DNA of 64,000 bases from Streptomyces sp. TRM68416 (GTDB lineage Bacteria; Actinomycetota; Actinomycetes; Streptomycetales; Streptomycetaceae): assembly GCF_014596915.1 (NCBI RefSeq), contig NZ_JACVWU010000008.1:233690-297689 (forward strand). The letters are read 5' to 3'. How positions within the stretch are numbered: the stretch's first letter is position 1; every line of letters starts with the position of its first letter. The notes below the pieces were generated by a model, which had not been told where the DNA came from, made no database searches, and saw only the letters and a list, made by a program, of their open reading frames with translations. Positions 25,717-34,939 of the stretch are shown here, in pieces. The translations under genes and the position numbers were made by a program.

Positions 25717-25980
25717 ATGACCGGACGGTCCCCGCGAACCGACGACCACCCACGACCGCCCGACACCGGCACACGGCCCCGTTCCGGCGGGGCCCGGCCC
25801 GACGCCGACGCGGGAGGCGAGACCCGCGCCCGAGGGGAGGCGTCCGGCGGACTCGGTGACGGGCCGGTGGTCGGTGGCCGGAGCGGCGGTAGCGGCCGCG
25901 GTGGCCGTATGAGCCATGACGACTGCGCCGGGGAGGCGGCCGGCGGGCTTGTCGCAGGTGGAGGCCGCGATGGCCGGTGA
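25717..25980 (+). CDS. Candidate small ORF, 87 residues, Gly/Arg/Asp-rich
   Basis: An ATG with GGGAGG seven bases upstream opens an 87-codon frame with roughly 80% G/C at third positions. The product is disordered and rich in Gly, Arg and Asp ('MTGRSPRTDDHPRPPDTGTR...'), with no recognised domain. It overlaps the start of the large STAND-type gene: by 65 bases if that gene begins at 25916, by 11 bases if it begins at 25970. Either arrangement would allow translational coupling. It may be a real leader peptide/protein or a chance frame. Confidence 0.35.
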   Translation: MTGRSPRTDDHPRPPDTGTRPRSGGARPDADAGGETRARGEASGGLGDGPVVGGRSGGSGRGGRMSHDDCAGEAAGGLVAGGGRDGR

Positions 25981-28900
25981 GTGGCGGGAGGAGCGGTTCG
26001 CGCAGGCGTGCGTCGGGGGTGCCGGCGGGCCCGGTGCGAACGCGGCCGAAGGGCGGCGGTATGCGCCCGATCATGCGCTGGTTCGGATCCACGACCTTGC
26101 CGGACGGCCCCGGGGGCTCGGCTTCGTGGCCGATCACCGCGGCACTGTGGTCACCAGCCACGAGGCCGTCGACGGGCTGCCCCGGCTTGTGCTGCGCGCC
26201 GCCGGGGAGCGCAGCTGTGTCGTGGGGATCGAGACCGTCACCGCGTTGCCGGAGGCGGACCTGGCCCTGGTCAGGACCGAAGGGCTGGGCGTGGAGCCGC
26301 TGCCGGTGGCCGCGCGGGATCGCGCCGAGAGCGGCACGTACGTCAGGATCGCGGCCGGCTGTTGGCGCGAGGCCCGGGTGCTCGGCACGACCTCCGTGAC
26401 CTACACGGCCACCGACCGCTTCCACCTCCTCGACGGCGCCCTGGAGCTCGCGATCGGCACCGCGGGCCGGGACGCCCTGCGGCTGGGCGGCGGTGCCGCC
26501 GGGGGCCCGGTACTGGACGCCGCGACCGGCGCGGTGCTCGGCGTGCTCGGCACGGCCCTGCGGAGCGGCCGGCGCGAGGTCGGCTTCGCCGTACCGTTGC
26601 GTCCGCCCCCGGACGGCCCCCTCGCCGCCCTGCTCGCCGAGAACGCGGCCACCGTGCCCGCGTACGGCGCAGACCTCAACCTGGCCGGCGTACTGGAACC
26701 GACCGCCACCTCGGTGGGGCAGGACGGCCCTCCCGGGGCGCTCGCGGGATACGTCGGCCAGACCGGTGCCGGAGGACCGGCCGAGGTCGAACCGGTGGAA
26801 CGGGCGTCGACGGCAGCTCAGTTCGCCGCGTTCACCTCGACAGCCGACGCGGCCGTCCTCGGGCTCGTGGGGCCTCCGGGCAGCGGCCGTACGACGGAAC
26901 TCGCGGCGCTCGCCGCACGCCGCCACCGCGGTCCGGAACCGGCGCCCACGCTGTGGCTGCGCGGCGCCGATCTCAAGGACCAGGACGTCTCCGTCGCGGA
27001 CGCGGCGCGCCGGGCGCTCACCCGGGCCGCCCGGATCGTCGCCGCGTCCCGGTCAGCCCTGCCGGCCGACCTCGGCGACCTCACCCCCGAACGTCTCTCC
27101 GGCCTCGCCCACACCGCAGGCCGCCCACTGCTCCTGCTCCTTGACGGCCCCGAGGAGATGCCCCCCGTTCTGGCCCACCGCCTGCGGGAGTGGACGACGG
27201 GCACGGCCCAGTGGCTCCGGGAGACGGGGGCCAGGCTGGTGGTGGCCTGCCGGGCGGAGTACTGGGAGGGGGCGGGGGCGGAGTTCCCGGGGGAGTTGTT
27301 GTTCACAGGGCCGCGGTACTCGGTCCGTCCGGCGGGTGAGGACGAGCCCGTGCGGACCGAAGGGGGGTCCGGGGGCGCAGCCCCCGGTGGGGGTGCCCCC
27401 TCTGGGGGAGGGACGGGCAGGAGCGGCGGGGGCGGAACAACCCGCGAGGCAACCGGCGGGGCAACCTACGGAACGACCGCCGGAACGACCGACGGAACAA
27501 CCCACGAGACGCCCCACGAAGCACCCCGAGAAACCCCCCACACAGCCACCCCCCGCCTACCCCCCTGCGTCCCCCTCCACGACCTCGCCCCCCACGAGGC
27601 CCGCCAGGCCCGCGCCCGCTACGGCATCCCCGACCACACCCTCACCCCCCGAGACGCCCGGCACCCCCTCACCCTCCGCCTCCTCGCCGAGGTCCGCGCC
27701 GCCCTCCCCGACGCCCCCGAGGCCCGCGTCGACAGGGACGATGTCCTCGCCGCCCACCTGGACCTGATGTGCCTGCGCATCGCCGTCCGCCTGGCCGCCG
27801 AGAACGGCCTGCGCGGCACCGCCGTACGCCGTCTCGCCGCGAAGGTCTCCGGCCAGGTCCACGAAGCGGCCCGCCGCAGCCTCGGTCCCGGCCAGGGGGA
27901 ACTGGACCGGGAGTCCTTCGAGGCGGTCTTCCCCTGGGGCCCCGCCCCCGCCCGGCTCGGCGGCGGCACCGGCTGGGCGTCCGCCGTCCTCACCGAGGGC
28001 CTCCTCGTCCCCGCCGGCAACGGCTACCGCTTTGCCCACGAGGAACTCGCCGACTGGATCCAGGGCATGCACCTCGACCTGGACGAGGCCCTGCGCGCCC
28101 TGGTCCACCGCCGACCCGCGGACGCCCACCCCCTCCCCGTGCCACGCCATCGCATCGGCCCCGTCGTCGAAGCCCTGCTCCATCTCGCCCGCCAGCACGG
28201 CCCGCTCCAACTCGGCCGGAAACTCCAGGAGTTGGTGTACGCGCTCGACGCCGACCCGCACTCCTGGTGGGCCGCTCGCCTCCTCGCCGAGGCCCTCACC
28301 CGCGTACCCGACGCCACGCCGTACGCCGACGTGCTGCGGCTGCTCACCGACCGCATCGTGACCTGGCGGCAGCAACAGCGGCCGGTACCGGCGGAGTTCG
28401 GGCCCGATTTCTGGACCGGGCTGCCGCTGCCGTACGGCGAACGGCTCGACCTGCTCCGCCGCCTCGTCCTCGCCGACCCGCCACCGCACGAGACCGGCGG
28501 CGGCCCCCGCTACCTCGACGCCGTTGCCCGCCTCCTCGCCGCCGACGCCACCGCCGTACAACCGCACCTGACCCGCTGGTTCGACGACGACCGGGCGCTG
28601 CCCGCGACGCCGCACGCGACCGTGGCGCGGGCCGCGCAGGCGCTGTTGCACACGCACCGGGACCGGGCCGTGGACGATCTCACCGAGGTGCTCGTGGGCT
28701 GTGCGCACCGGCGGGCCGACGAACTGCTCGGCGTGCTCGCCGAGGAGGAGCCGTCGGCGATCTGCCGGGCCGTCGACCGCTGGGCGCACGACGAGCGGCC
28801 CGCGCGGCGGGTGGCGGCGGTCGCGTACGGACTGCGCGCCGCCCCGCACGTGCGCACCGACGCCGACCGCGAACTGCTGCGCTACGCCGCCCTGGCCCTG

Positions 28901-29698
28901 CTCGCCCGCCCCGGCGACTGCACCCTGCACGGCGGCGCCCTCGCCCTCCTCGTCCGAGATCCGCACACCCGCGCCCGTCATCTCCCGCAGGCGCTGCGGC
29001 ACTTCGCCTCCGGTGACCCGCAGTTCCCGCCGAGCGCGCTGGTCGGCGCCCTGACCACGCACCCCGATCCGGTCCTGGACGCCTTCCGGGAGCGGCTGCG
29101 CCTGCCCGACGCGGGCCGCGCGCTGCGCACGCTCGCCGATGTCACCACCCCGAGCCTGGCCCGCCGGGTGGCCGCGCTGGTCCGGGAGTCGGTGGAGCGG
29201 CGCCCCGAGACCGCCGCGGACGTCGCCGCGTACGTCGACCGGCGGCTGGACCACGGTCCCGCCGCACGGGCCGTACTCCTCCCGCTCGTCACCGGACTGC
29301 TGGACGGCGGACCGCAACAGGTGCGGGCCGCCCTCGCCGGCGTCCTCACGGCTTCCGGAGCCCCCGATTCCGGCCCGTTGCGTCGAGAACTCCTGGAGTT
29401 CCTCTTGAGCCACGAACGCGACCCCGCCGTCCTGGACGCCGTCCTGCGCGCGGCCGTGGAACAGGGCGCCGAGGGCCTGCGGGATCTTGTCCACCGCACC
29501 GGGCTGCTCCTCGTCCGCACCCCGGACGGCGCGACCCGCTTCGACCGCGGCCTCGTCGACCTGGGCCGTCACGTCCCCGGCTTCGCCGCCCGCGTGGCCG
29601 CCTGGCTGACCGACGCACCCCAGGACTGGGCGGCCGTGGTGGGCCCCAGCACCCGCCGGATGATCGAGAACCTGGCGGGCAACCGCGTCCCCGCCTGA
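25916..29698 (+). CDS. Trypsin-like domain fused to a STAND/NACHT-type NTPase
   Basis: A 1,260-residue protein. Residues about 45-250 are a trypsin-like fold: 'GFVADHRGTVVTSHEAV' (His82), 'LPEADLALVRTEG' (Asp115), but 'GAAGGPVLD', where the catalytic Ser of GxSGGP is Ala195. Residues about 310-460 are a P-loop NTPase: 'GLVGPPGSGRTTE' (Walker A with Arg325 in place of Lys), 'RPLLLLLDGPEE' (Walker B near 410), and 'GARLVVACRAEYW'. A low-complexity Gly/Thr/Pro linker (about 475-550) precedes an all-helical, repeat-like C-terminal half that could be the sensor. No membrane segments are seen. Such protease-STAND fusions are known in actinobacteria and in signalling or defence-like systems; the function here is unknown. 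An ATG at 25970 with GGTGGAG upstream is an alternative start. Confidence 0.8.
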   Translation: MTTAPGRRPAGLSQVEAAMAGEWREERFAQACVGGAGGPGANAAEGRRYAPDHALVRIHDLAGRPRGLGFVADHRGTVVTSHEAVDGLPRLVLRAAGERSCVVGIETVTALPEADLALVRTEGLGVEPLPVAARDRAESGTYVRIAAGCWREARVLGTTSVTYTATDRFHLLDGALELAIGTAGRDALRLGGGAAGGPVLDAATGAVLGVLGTALRSGRREVGFAVPLRPPPDGPLAALLAENAATVPAYGADLNLAGVLEPTATSVGQDGPPGALAGYVGQTGAGGPAEVEPVERASTAAQFAAFTSTADAAVLGLVGPPGSGRTTELAALAARRHRGPEPAPTLWLRGADLKDQDVSVADAARRALTRAARIVAASRSALPADLGDLTPERLSGLAHTAGRPLLLLLDGPEEMPPVLAHRLREWTTGTAQWLRETGARLVVACRAEYWEGAGAEFPGELLFTGPRYSVRPAGEDEPVRTEGGSGGAAPGGGAPSGGGTGRSGGGGTTREATGGATYGTTAGTTDGTTHETPHEAPRETPHTATPRLPPCVPLHDLAPHEARQARARYGIPDHTLTPRDARHPLTLRLLAEVRAALPDAPEARVDRDDVLAAHLDLMCLRIAVRLAAENGLRGTAVRRLAAKVSGQVHEAARRSLGPGQGELDRESFEAVFPWGPAPARLGGGTGWASAVLTEGLLVPAGNGYRFAHEELADWIQGMHLDLDEALRALVHRRPADAHPLPVPRHRIGPVVEALLHLARQHGPLQLGRKLQELVYALDADPHSWWAARLLAEALTRVPDATPYADVLRLLTDRIVTWRQQQRPVPAEFGPDFWTGLPLPYGERLDLLRRLVLADPPPHETGGGPRYLDAVARLLAADATAVQPHLTRWFDDDRALPATPHATVARAAQALLHTHRDRAVDDLTEVLVGCAHRRADELLGVLAEEEPSAICRAVDRWAHDERPARRVAAVAYGLRAAPHVRTDADRELLRYAALALLARPGDCTLHGGALALLVRDPHTRARHLPQALRHFASGDPQFPPSALVGALTTHPDPVLDAFRERLRLPDAGRALRTLADVTTPSLARRVAALVRESVERRPETAADVAAYVDRRLDHGPAARAVLLPLVTGLLDGGPQQVRAALAGVLTASGAPDSGPLRRELLEFLLSHERDPAVLDAVLRAAVEQGAEGLRDLVHRTGLLLVRTPDGATRFDRGLVDLGRHVPGFAARVAAWLTDAPQDWAAVVGPSTRRMIENLAGNRVPA
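27358..27416. repeat. G-rich dispersed-type repeat inside the STAND gene
   Basis: GGGGGGTCCGGGGGCGCAGC followed by CCCCGGTGGGGGTGCCCCCT resembles the short G/C element usually found between Streptomyces genes. Here it is read in frame and encodes the Gly/Ala/Ser-rich part of the linker (GGSGGAAPGGGAPSGGG). Confidence 0.5.
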
Positions 29699-29824
29699 CC
29701 CCGCACCCGCACGTGCGACCCGTCACAGCCCCCATGCCGATGCGGGACGGGGGCACCCGGCATGGCACCCTTAGACCTGCGTAGAAGGTAGTGACGGACA
29801 CGGGTTCGACAAGGAGCGGTCACA

Positions 29825-30775
29825 GTGCAGCGCTGGCGTGGCTTGGAGGACATCCCCCAGGACTGGGGGCGCAGCGTCGTCACCATCGGTTCCTACGACG
29901 GTGTCCACCGCGGACACCAGCTCATCATCCGGCACACCGTGGAACGCGCCCGTGAACTGGGCCTGCCCGCCGTGGTCGTCACCTTCGACCCGCACCCCAG
30001 GGAAGTCCTGCGGCCCGGCAGCCACCCGCCGCTGCTGGCCCCGCACCACCGGCGCGCCGAACTCATCGCGGAGCTGGGCGTCGACGCCGTCCTGGTGCTC
30101 CCGTTCACCACGGAGTTCTCGAACCTCTCCCCGGCCGATTTCGTCGTGAAGGTCCTCATCGACCGGCTGCACGCCAAGGCCGTAGTCGAGGGCCCCAACT
30201 TCCGCTTCGGCCACCGGGCCGCGGGCGACGTCGCGTACCTCGCCGAGCAGGGCAGGACGTACGACTTCGAGGTCGAGGTCGTCGACCTGTGCCTGTCCGG
30301 CGAGGCGGGCGGCGGCCAGCCGTTCTCCTCGACCCTGACCCGGCGCCTGGTCGGCGAGGGCGACGTCGAGGGCGCCGCCGAGATCCTCGGCCGCCCGCAC
30401 CAGGTGGAGGGCGTGGTCGTGCGCGGCGCCCAGCGCGGCCGCGAGCTGGGCTTCCCGACGGCCAACGTCGAGACCCTCCCGCACACCGCCATCCCCGCCG
30501 ACGGCGTCTACGCCGGCTGGCTGCACGCCCAGGACGAGGTCATGCCGGCCGCGATCTCCGTCGGCACGAACCCGACCTTCGACGGCACCGAGCGCACGGT
30601 GGAGGCGTACGCCATCGACCGGGTCGGCCTGGACCTCTACGGCCTGCACGTCGCCGTCGACTTCCTGGCCTTCGTCCGCGGCCAGGCGAAGTTCGACTCC
30701 ATCGAGGCGCTGCTGGAGCAGATGACCGAGGACGTCAAGCGCTGCCGCGAGCTGATCTCGGCGGCGGAGGCGTAG
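29825..30775 (+). CDS. ribF: Bifunctional riboflavin kinase / FAD synthetase
   Basis: A 316-residue enzyme that phosphorylates riboflavin to FMN and adenylylates it to FAD. The N-terminal nucleotidyltransferase domain has 'VVTIGSYDGVHRGHQ' (HxGH-type motif) and 'VEGPNFRFGHRAAGD'. The C-terminal riboflavin kinase domain has 'RGRELGFPTANVE' (the PTAN motif, about residue 215) and 'DGVYAGWL'. GTG start follows AAGGAGCGGTCACA. The gene is 126 bases after the STAND gene and ends in a strong bidirectional hairpin. Confidence 0.97.
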   Translation: MQRWRGLEDIPQDWGRSVVTIGSYDGVHRGHQLIIRHTVERARELGLPAVVVTFDPHPREVLRPGSHPPLLAPHHRRAELIAELGVDAVLVLPFTTEFSNLSPADFVVKVLIDRLHAKAVVEGPNFRFGHRAAGDVAYLAEQGRTYDFEVEVVDLCLSGEAGGGQPFSSTLTRRLVGEGDVEGAAEILGRPHQVEGVVVRGAQRGRELGFPTANVETLPHTAIPADGVYAGWLHAQDEVMPAAISVGTNPTFDGTERTVEAYAIDRVGLDLYGLHVAVDFLAFVRGQAKFDSIEALLEQMTEDVKRCRELISAAEA

Positions 30776-30799
30776 CCGACACCCGCTCCTACGACGCCG

Positions 30800-30833
30800 A
30801 AGGGCGCCGGTGCCTCGTGGCACCGGCGCCCTT
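30800..30833. terminator. Bidirectional hairpin terminator between ribF and the EspI-like gene
   Basis: AAGGGCGCCGGTGCC (30800-30814) and its exact complement (30819-30833) form a 15-bp stem with a TCGT tetraloop, followed by TT. It lies between two convergent stop codons and would serve both. Confidence 0.85.
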
Positions 30834-30849
30834 TCCTCGCCCTACGGGG

Positions 30850-33800
30850 CTACTGCTGGGGCGGGTACGGCTGCCCGGGCTGCTGGGGCGGGTAGGGCTG
30901 CTGGCCGGGAGCCGCCTGCGGGTACGGCTGGCCCGGCTGGGCGTACGGCTGAGGCGCCTGGGGGTACGGCTGGCCCGGGGCCGGCTGCTGGCCGGGGACC
31001 TGGGGGTACGGCTGTCCCGGCATCGGCTGCTGACCGGGGACCGGCTGCCCCGGCATCGGCGGGGCCGCCACCGGCGGCGGATTGCCGTCGCTGGTCCACA
31101 GACCGTGGGACTGCTGATGGCGTACGAAGTCCTCGGCGACCATCGCCGCGAGGTTGAAGTACGCCTCCCGCACCTTCGGACGCATCATGTCGAGGTCGAC
31201 CTCGGCACCGGCGGCCAGGTGCTCGTCGAACGGCACGACGACGACGCCCCGGCACCGCGTCTCGAAGTGGCTGACGATGTCCTCCACCTTGATCATCTTG
31301 CCGGTCTCGCGCACCCCGGAGATCACGGTGAGGGACCGCGAGACCAGGTCGGCGTACCCGTGCGCGGACAGCCAGTCCAGCGTCGTGCTGGCGCTGCTGG
31401 CACCGTCGACCGACGGCGTCGAGATGATGATGAGCTGGTCGGCGAGGTCCAGCACGCCGCGCATGGCGCTGTACAGCAGACCCGTGCCCGAGTCGGTGAG
31501 GATGATCGGGTACTGCCTGCCCAGCACGTCGATCGCGCGCCGGTAGTCCTCGTCGTTGAAGGTCGTGGACACGGCCGGGTCGACGTCGTTGGCGATGATC
31601 TCCAGACCGGAGGACGCCTGGGACGTGAACCGCCGGATGTCCATGTAGGAGTTGAGGTACGGGATCGCCTGGACCAGGTCACGGATGGTGGCCCCGGTCT
31701 CGCGCCGCACGCGGCGGCCGAGCGTGCCGGCGTCCGGGTTGGCGTCGATCGCGAGGATCTTGTCCTGCCGTTCGCTGGCCAGGGTCGAACCGAGGGCGGT
31801 GGTAGTGGTGGTCTTGCCCACCCCGCCCTTGAGGCTGATGACCGCGATCCGGTAGCAGGACAGCACGGGCGTGCGGATGAGCTCCAACTTCCGCTGCCGC
31901 TCGGCCTCCTCCTTCTTGCCGCCGATCTTGAACCGGGACGGCGCGGCCGCGGGCCGCCCGCTCTTCGCCTTCTGCTTCTTGTTGTTGAGCAGCCGGTCCG
32001 AGGACAGCTCCACGGCAGCGGTGTAACCGAGCGGCGCCGCCCCCGGGTTGGTCGGCTGCCGCTGGTCATGCTGCATGGGCTGCGGCCAGGCGGCCCCGGC
32101 ACGAGGGTCAACGGGCTGCTGGGGCTGCTGGGGCGGCTGCGGGTGCTGCGCCTGCTGGGGCTGGTTCGGCACCTGGACGCCGTCCTGCCCCGCAGGGGCC
32201 GGAGGCTGGGGCTGCCCCTGCTGAACGGGCGGCTGCGGGAAGCCGTAACCGCCGGGTTGCGCGGGAGAGTTGGGGGCGGGCTGCGCCGATTGCCCCGGCT
32301 GCCCTGGCTGTCCCGGCTGCGGGAAGCCGTAGCCGCCCTGGGGGTTGGGCGCCGGGGGCTGCGGGCCGGCGGGTGCGTTCTGCTGCGGTACGGGCGCAGG
32401 GCTCGGTGCCGGCTGCGGGGCGTGGCCGGGCTGCGGGAAGCCGTAGCCGCCCTGCGGGGCCGGTGCCGGGGGCTGCGGGCTGCCGGGTGCGCTCTGCTCC
32501 GCTACGGGCGCCGCGTTCGGCGTCGGCTGCGGGAAGCCGTAGCTCCCTTGGGGGTTGGGCGTGGGCTGTCCCGGCTGGGGGAAGCCGTAGCCACCCTGCG
32601 GGGCGGGCGCCGGTGCCGTCGGCTGCTGTACGGCGGGGGCGGCGGGCTGCTGTGCGGGCGTCGGCTGCCCCGGCTGGCCCTGCTGCGGGAAGCCGTAGCC
32701 ACCCGGCGGTGTCGGGGCCGGCTGCTGCGGCATACCGGGTACGCCCTGCTGGGCGGGCGCCGGGCCCTGCGGCGGCTGGGACCAGGCCGCGGGCGCGGGC
32801 TGGGGGGCCTGCGGCTGGAAGGGCGGCTGTTGGGCGGGCACGGGCGGCTGCTCTTGGGCGGCCACCGGCTGCGGCTGGACCGGCTGAGGCTGCGCGGGCT
32901 CCGGCTGAGGCTGGACCGGCTGAGGCTGAGGCTGCCCCGGCTGCGGCTGCGGCTGCGGCTGCGGCTGCTGCGCGGGCCACTGGGGCGCCGCCATCGGTGC
33001 GGCAGGCTGGTAGGACGGCGGCAACGGCGGCAGCCCGGCCTGCGGCGCCGGCGGGGGAGTCCACGCCGGAGGCGCATCCTGCGGGGCCGCGGGAACACCG
33101 GGCACGGAGTCCTGGGGGGCGCTGTCCTGGGGCGCGCTGTCGTGGGGGACGGCGTCGTGGGGTTCGGCGTCAGCAGGTTCGGCGTCAGCGGGTACGGCGT
33201 CTTCCGGAGCGGCGGCGTCAACGACTGCTGCGTCTTCGGGCGCGGCATCCTCCGGGACGGAGTCCACGGGCTCCGCGACTGCCGGGGTTGAGTCCGCGGA
33301 CTCCGCGGCGAAAGGCGTGGCCTCCTCGGGGCCCGCACTCACCGGAGCTGCGTCCTCGGGACCTGCACCTACCGGCGCTGTGTCCTCCAGGCCTGCACCT
33401 ACCGGCGCTGCGTCCTCGGGCTCTGCGACCGCAGGGACGGAGTTCTCAGGCTCCGCCTCCTCCAGCGCGACCTCCTCGGCCTTCGCGTCATCCTGGGCGC
33501 CACCCTCGGGCTCCGCCTCCGATGCCCCGGCCGCCTCTGCTGCCCCTGCTGCCGCCTCCGCCGCGACCGACTCGCTCTCGGACTTTTCCTCGCCCTCAGA
33601 CTCTTCCTCGGACACCTCGGCCGAAATGGACGCCTCAGTCGAAACAGGCACCCCGGCTGAGACGGCCCCATTGGCCCCATCGGCCCCATCGGTCTCAGCG
33701 GCGTCGGAGGCACCGTCACCGTTCTCAGCGGTGTCGGAGGCACCGTCACCGTCCTCCGCGGCGCTCGTGCCCGAGACGACGACAGCCTCCGCGCCGGACG

Positions 33801-34584
33801 AGTTGTCACCCCCGTCCACGATGTCCTCGTCCGCCGACGGCTCAGGCGTCTCCGTCGCGGCCGCACGTTCCGCGATCTCCCGCTTCAGCGCGACGGCGGA
33901 GAAGCGCATGGTGGCGCCGCTCTCCAGGTCGCCGTTCCCGGTCTCGGTCTCCTCGGAAGCCGCCGGAGCCTCGGCAGCCTCCGGCGGACCGGAAGAAGCC
34001 GGTGCGGTCCACGGCGACTGGAACCCACCCACCGGAATGCTCGGCACAGCCGTGGGGGAGGAGGCACCCGCGGCAGGCGTCTCCGCTTCGGCCGGAGGCT
34101 CCTCCTGAACCGGCCGACCCTGCGGCTCGAACCCGCTCCCCACCGGCAACTTCGGCACGGAAACAGGATTCGCCGGCGCAGGTGCGGGCGGCGTGAACGG
34201 CGCCCCCGGCGCAGGAGCCGGCGGCGTAAAGGGCGCACCGGGCGCAGGCGCGGGCGGCGGTGGAGTGAACGGACTTCCTGGAGCCGGCGAAGCGTGAGGA
34301 ACCGGCGGGACGAGCCCCGGCAGCGAGGAAGGCGGCGAAGCCGGAGAGGGGGAGGCACTCACCGGAGGCACACCGGCCCCTGTGCCGTCCCCCGCGCTCG
34401 CACCCTGCCCGGACCCCTGCCCGGAACCCCGTCCAGAGCTCTCCGAGGCGTTCTGGGTGTACCAGGCAGGCGGCGCGTAGTCGATGGTGAACTCGCCCGT
34501 CACCTCGATGTCGGACTCGGCATCGGGCTGGTCATCGCCGGGCGTGGCCCAGCCCCCGCGGATCCCGTCCCGATCGCTGCTCAC
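30850..34584 (-). CDS. EspI-like ESX protein: Pro/Gln-rich region plus MinD/ParA ATPase
   Basis: A 1,244-residue protein starting with GTG after AGGAGGA. Residues 1-900 are low complexity: Pro/Ala/Ser-rich, then acidic 'EDAAP'-type repeats (about 340-490), then Pro/Gln-rich sequence with six copies of G-x-YGFPQ (about 620-790). Residues about 905-1150 are a ParA/MinD ATPase with the deviant Walker A 'LKGGVGKTTTTTALG' (near 913), 'ILAIDANPDAGTLG' and 'IILTDSGTG'. The tail has repeated PGQPYPQ. This layout matches EspI and related ATPases next to ESX secretion genes. It probably regulates or positions the secretion machine at the membrane; the exact role is unknown. It is the last gene of a minus-strand group with the EccE genes, separated by 355 bases. 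Confidence 0.82.
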   Translation of the reverse strand: MSSDRDGIRGGWATPGDDQPDAESDIEVTGEFTIDYAPPAWYTQNASESSGRGSGQGSGQGASAGDGTGAGVPPVSASPSPASPPSSLPGLVPPVPHASPAPGSPFTPPPPAPAPGAPFTPPAPAPGAPFTPPAPAPANPVSVPKLPVGSGFEPQGRPVQEEPPAEAETPAAGASSPTAVPSIPVGGFQSPWTAPASSGPPEAAEAPAASEETETGNGDLESGATMRFSAVALKREIAERAAATETPEPSADEDIVDGGDNSSGAEAVVVSGTSAAEDGDGASDTAENGDGASDAAETDGADGANGAVSAGVPVSTEASISAEVSEEESEGEEKSESESVAAEAAAGAAEAAGASEAEPEGGAQDDAKAEEVALEEAEPENSVPAVAEPEDAAPVGAGLEDTAPVGAGPEDAAPVSAGPEEATPFAAESADSTPAVAEPVDSVPEDAAPEDAAVVDAAAPEDAVPADAEPADAEPHDAVPHDSAPQDSAPQDSVPGVPAAPQDAPPAWTPPPAPQAGLPPLPPSYQPAAPMAAPQWPAQQPQPQPQPQPGQPQPQPVQPQPEPAQPQPVQPQPVAAQEQPPVPAQQPPFQPQAPQPAPAAWSQPPQGPAPAQQGVPGMPQQPAPTPPGGYGFPQQGQPGQPTPAQQPAAPAVQQPTAPAPAPQGGYGFPQPGQPTPNPQGSYGFPQPTPNAAPVAEQSAPGSPQPPAPAPQGGYGFPQPGHAPQPAPSPAPVPQQNAPAGPQPPAPNPQGGYGFPQPGQPGQPGQSAQPAPNSPAQPGGYGFPQPPVQQGQPQPPAPAGQDGVQVPNQPQQAQHPQPPQQPQQPVDPRAGAAWPQPMQHDQRQPTNPGAAPLGYTAAVELSSDRLLNNKKQKAKSGRPAAAPSRFKIGGKKEEAERQRKLELIRTPVLSCYRIAVISLKGGVGKTTTTTALGSTLASERQDKILAIDANPDAGTLGRRVRRETGATIRDLVQAIPYLNSYMDIRRFTSQASSGLEIIANDVDPAVSTTFNDEDYRRAIDVLGRQYPIILTDSGTGLLYSAMRGVLDLADQLIIISTPSVDGASSASTTLDWLSAHGYADLVSRSLTVISGVRETGKMIKVEDIVSHFETRCRGVVVVPFDEHLAAGAEVDLDMMRPKVREAYFNLAAMVAEDFVRHQQSHGLWTSDGNPPPVAAPPMPGQPVPGQQPMPGQPYPQVPGQQPAPGQPYPQAPQPYAQPGQPYPQAAPGQQPYPPQQPGQPYPPQQ

Positions 34585-34939
34585 AGTTCCTCCTGGTGTG
34601 GTCGACCACCCTCACGCCGTGCTGGGGCGACCATTGGTTTGTCGTCCGAAGTTCATTCGAGGCAGTCCGTGCAGTCGTGCCACCGGCTCGCCCCCTGGGA
34701 CGCTGACGCCCGCTCCACGGGTTCTGGCGCCGCGCCGACTCCCAGCCTAATCACCACAAGCGTCACCCCGGCAGGCCCGTCTGCCTCTCCGTCACCGCCC
34801 ATCGCGTCGCAGGACGTGAGAAAGCGGCACAAATGTCCTCCTCCCTCAGCGCAAAACGGTCCATAGCGGCAGGCGAAGTGTCAGAAAGTCCGGAGGAAGG
34901 GCAGGGGAAAGCAAGGGAAGGCAGGGCGGAACTCCCTGT
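34585..34939. other. Gap upstream of the EspI-like gene
   Basis: 355 bases without a convincing gene. Apart from the AGGAGGA ribosome binding site of the EspI-like gene I see no clear promoter hexamers or hairpin. It should hold that gene's promoter and the 3' end of the preceding transcript. Confidence 0.5.

Noticed and set aside
25555..25917. 120-residue minus-strand frame after truB
   Set aside because: No ribosome binding site or domain; overlaps the opposite-strand candidate with better signals.
30289..33291. 1,000-residue plus-strand frame opposite the EspI-like gene
   Set aside because: It runs through the ribF end and a strong terminator and has Leu/Arg/Gly repeats produced by antisense reading of Pro/Gln repeats.
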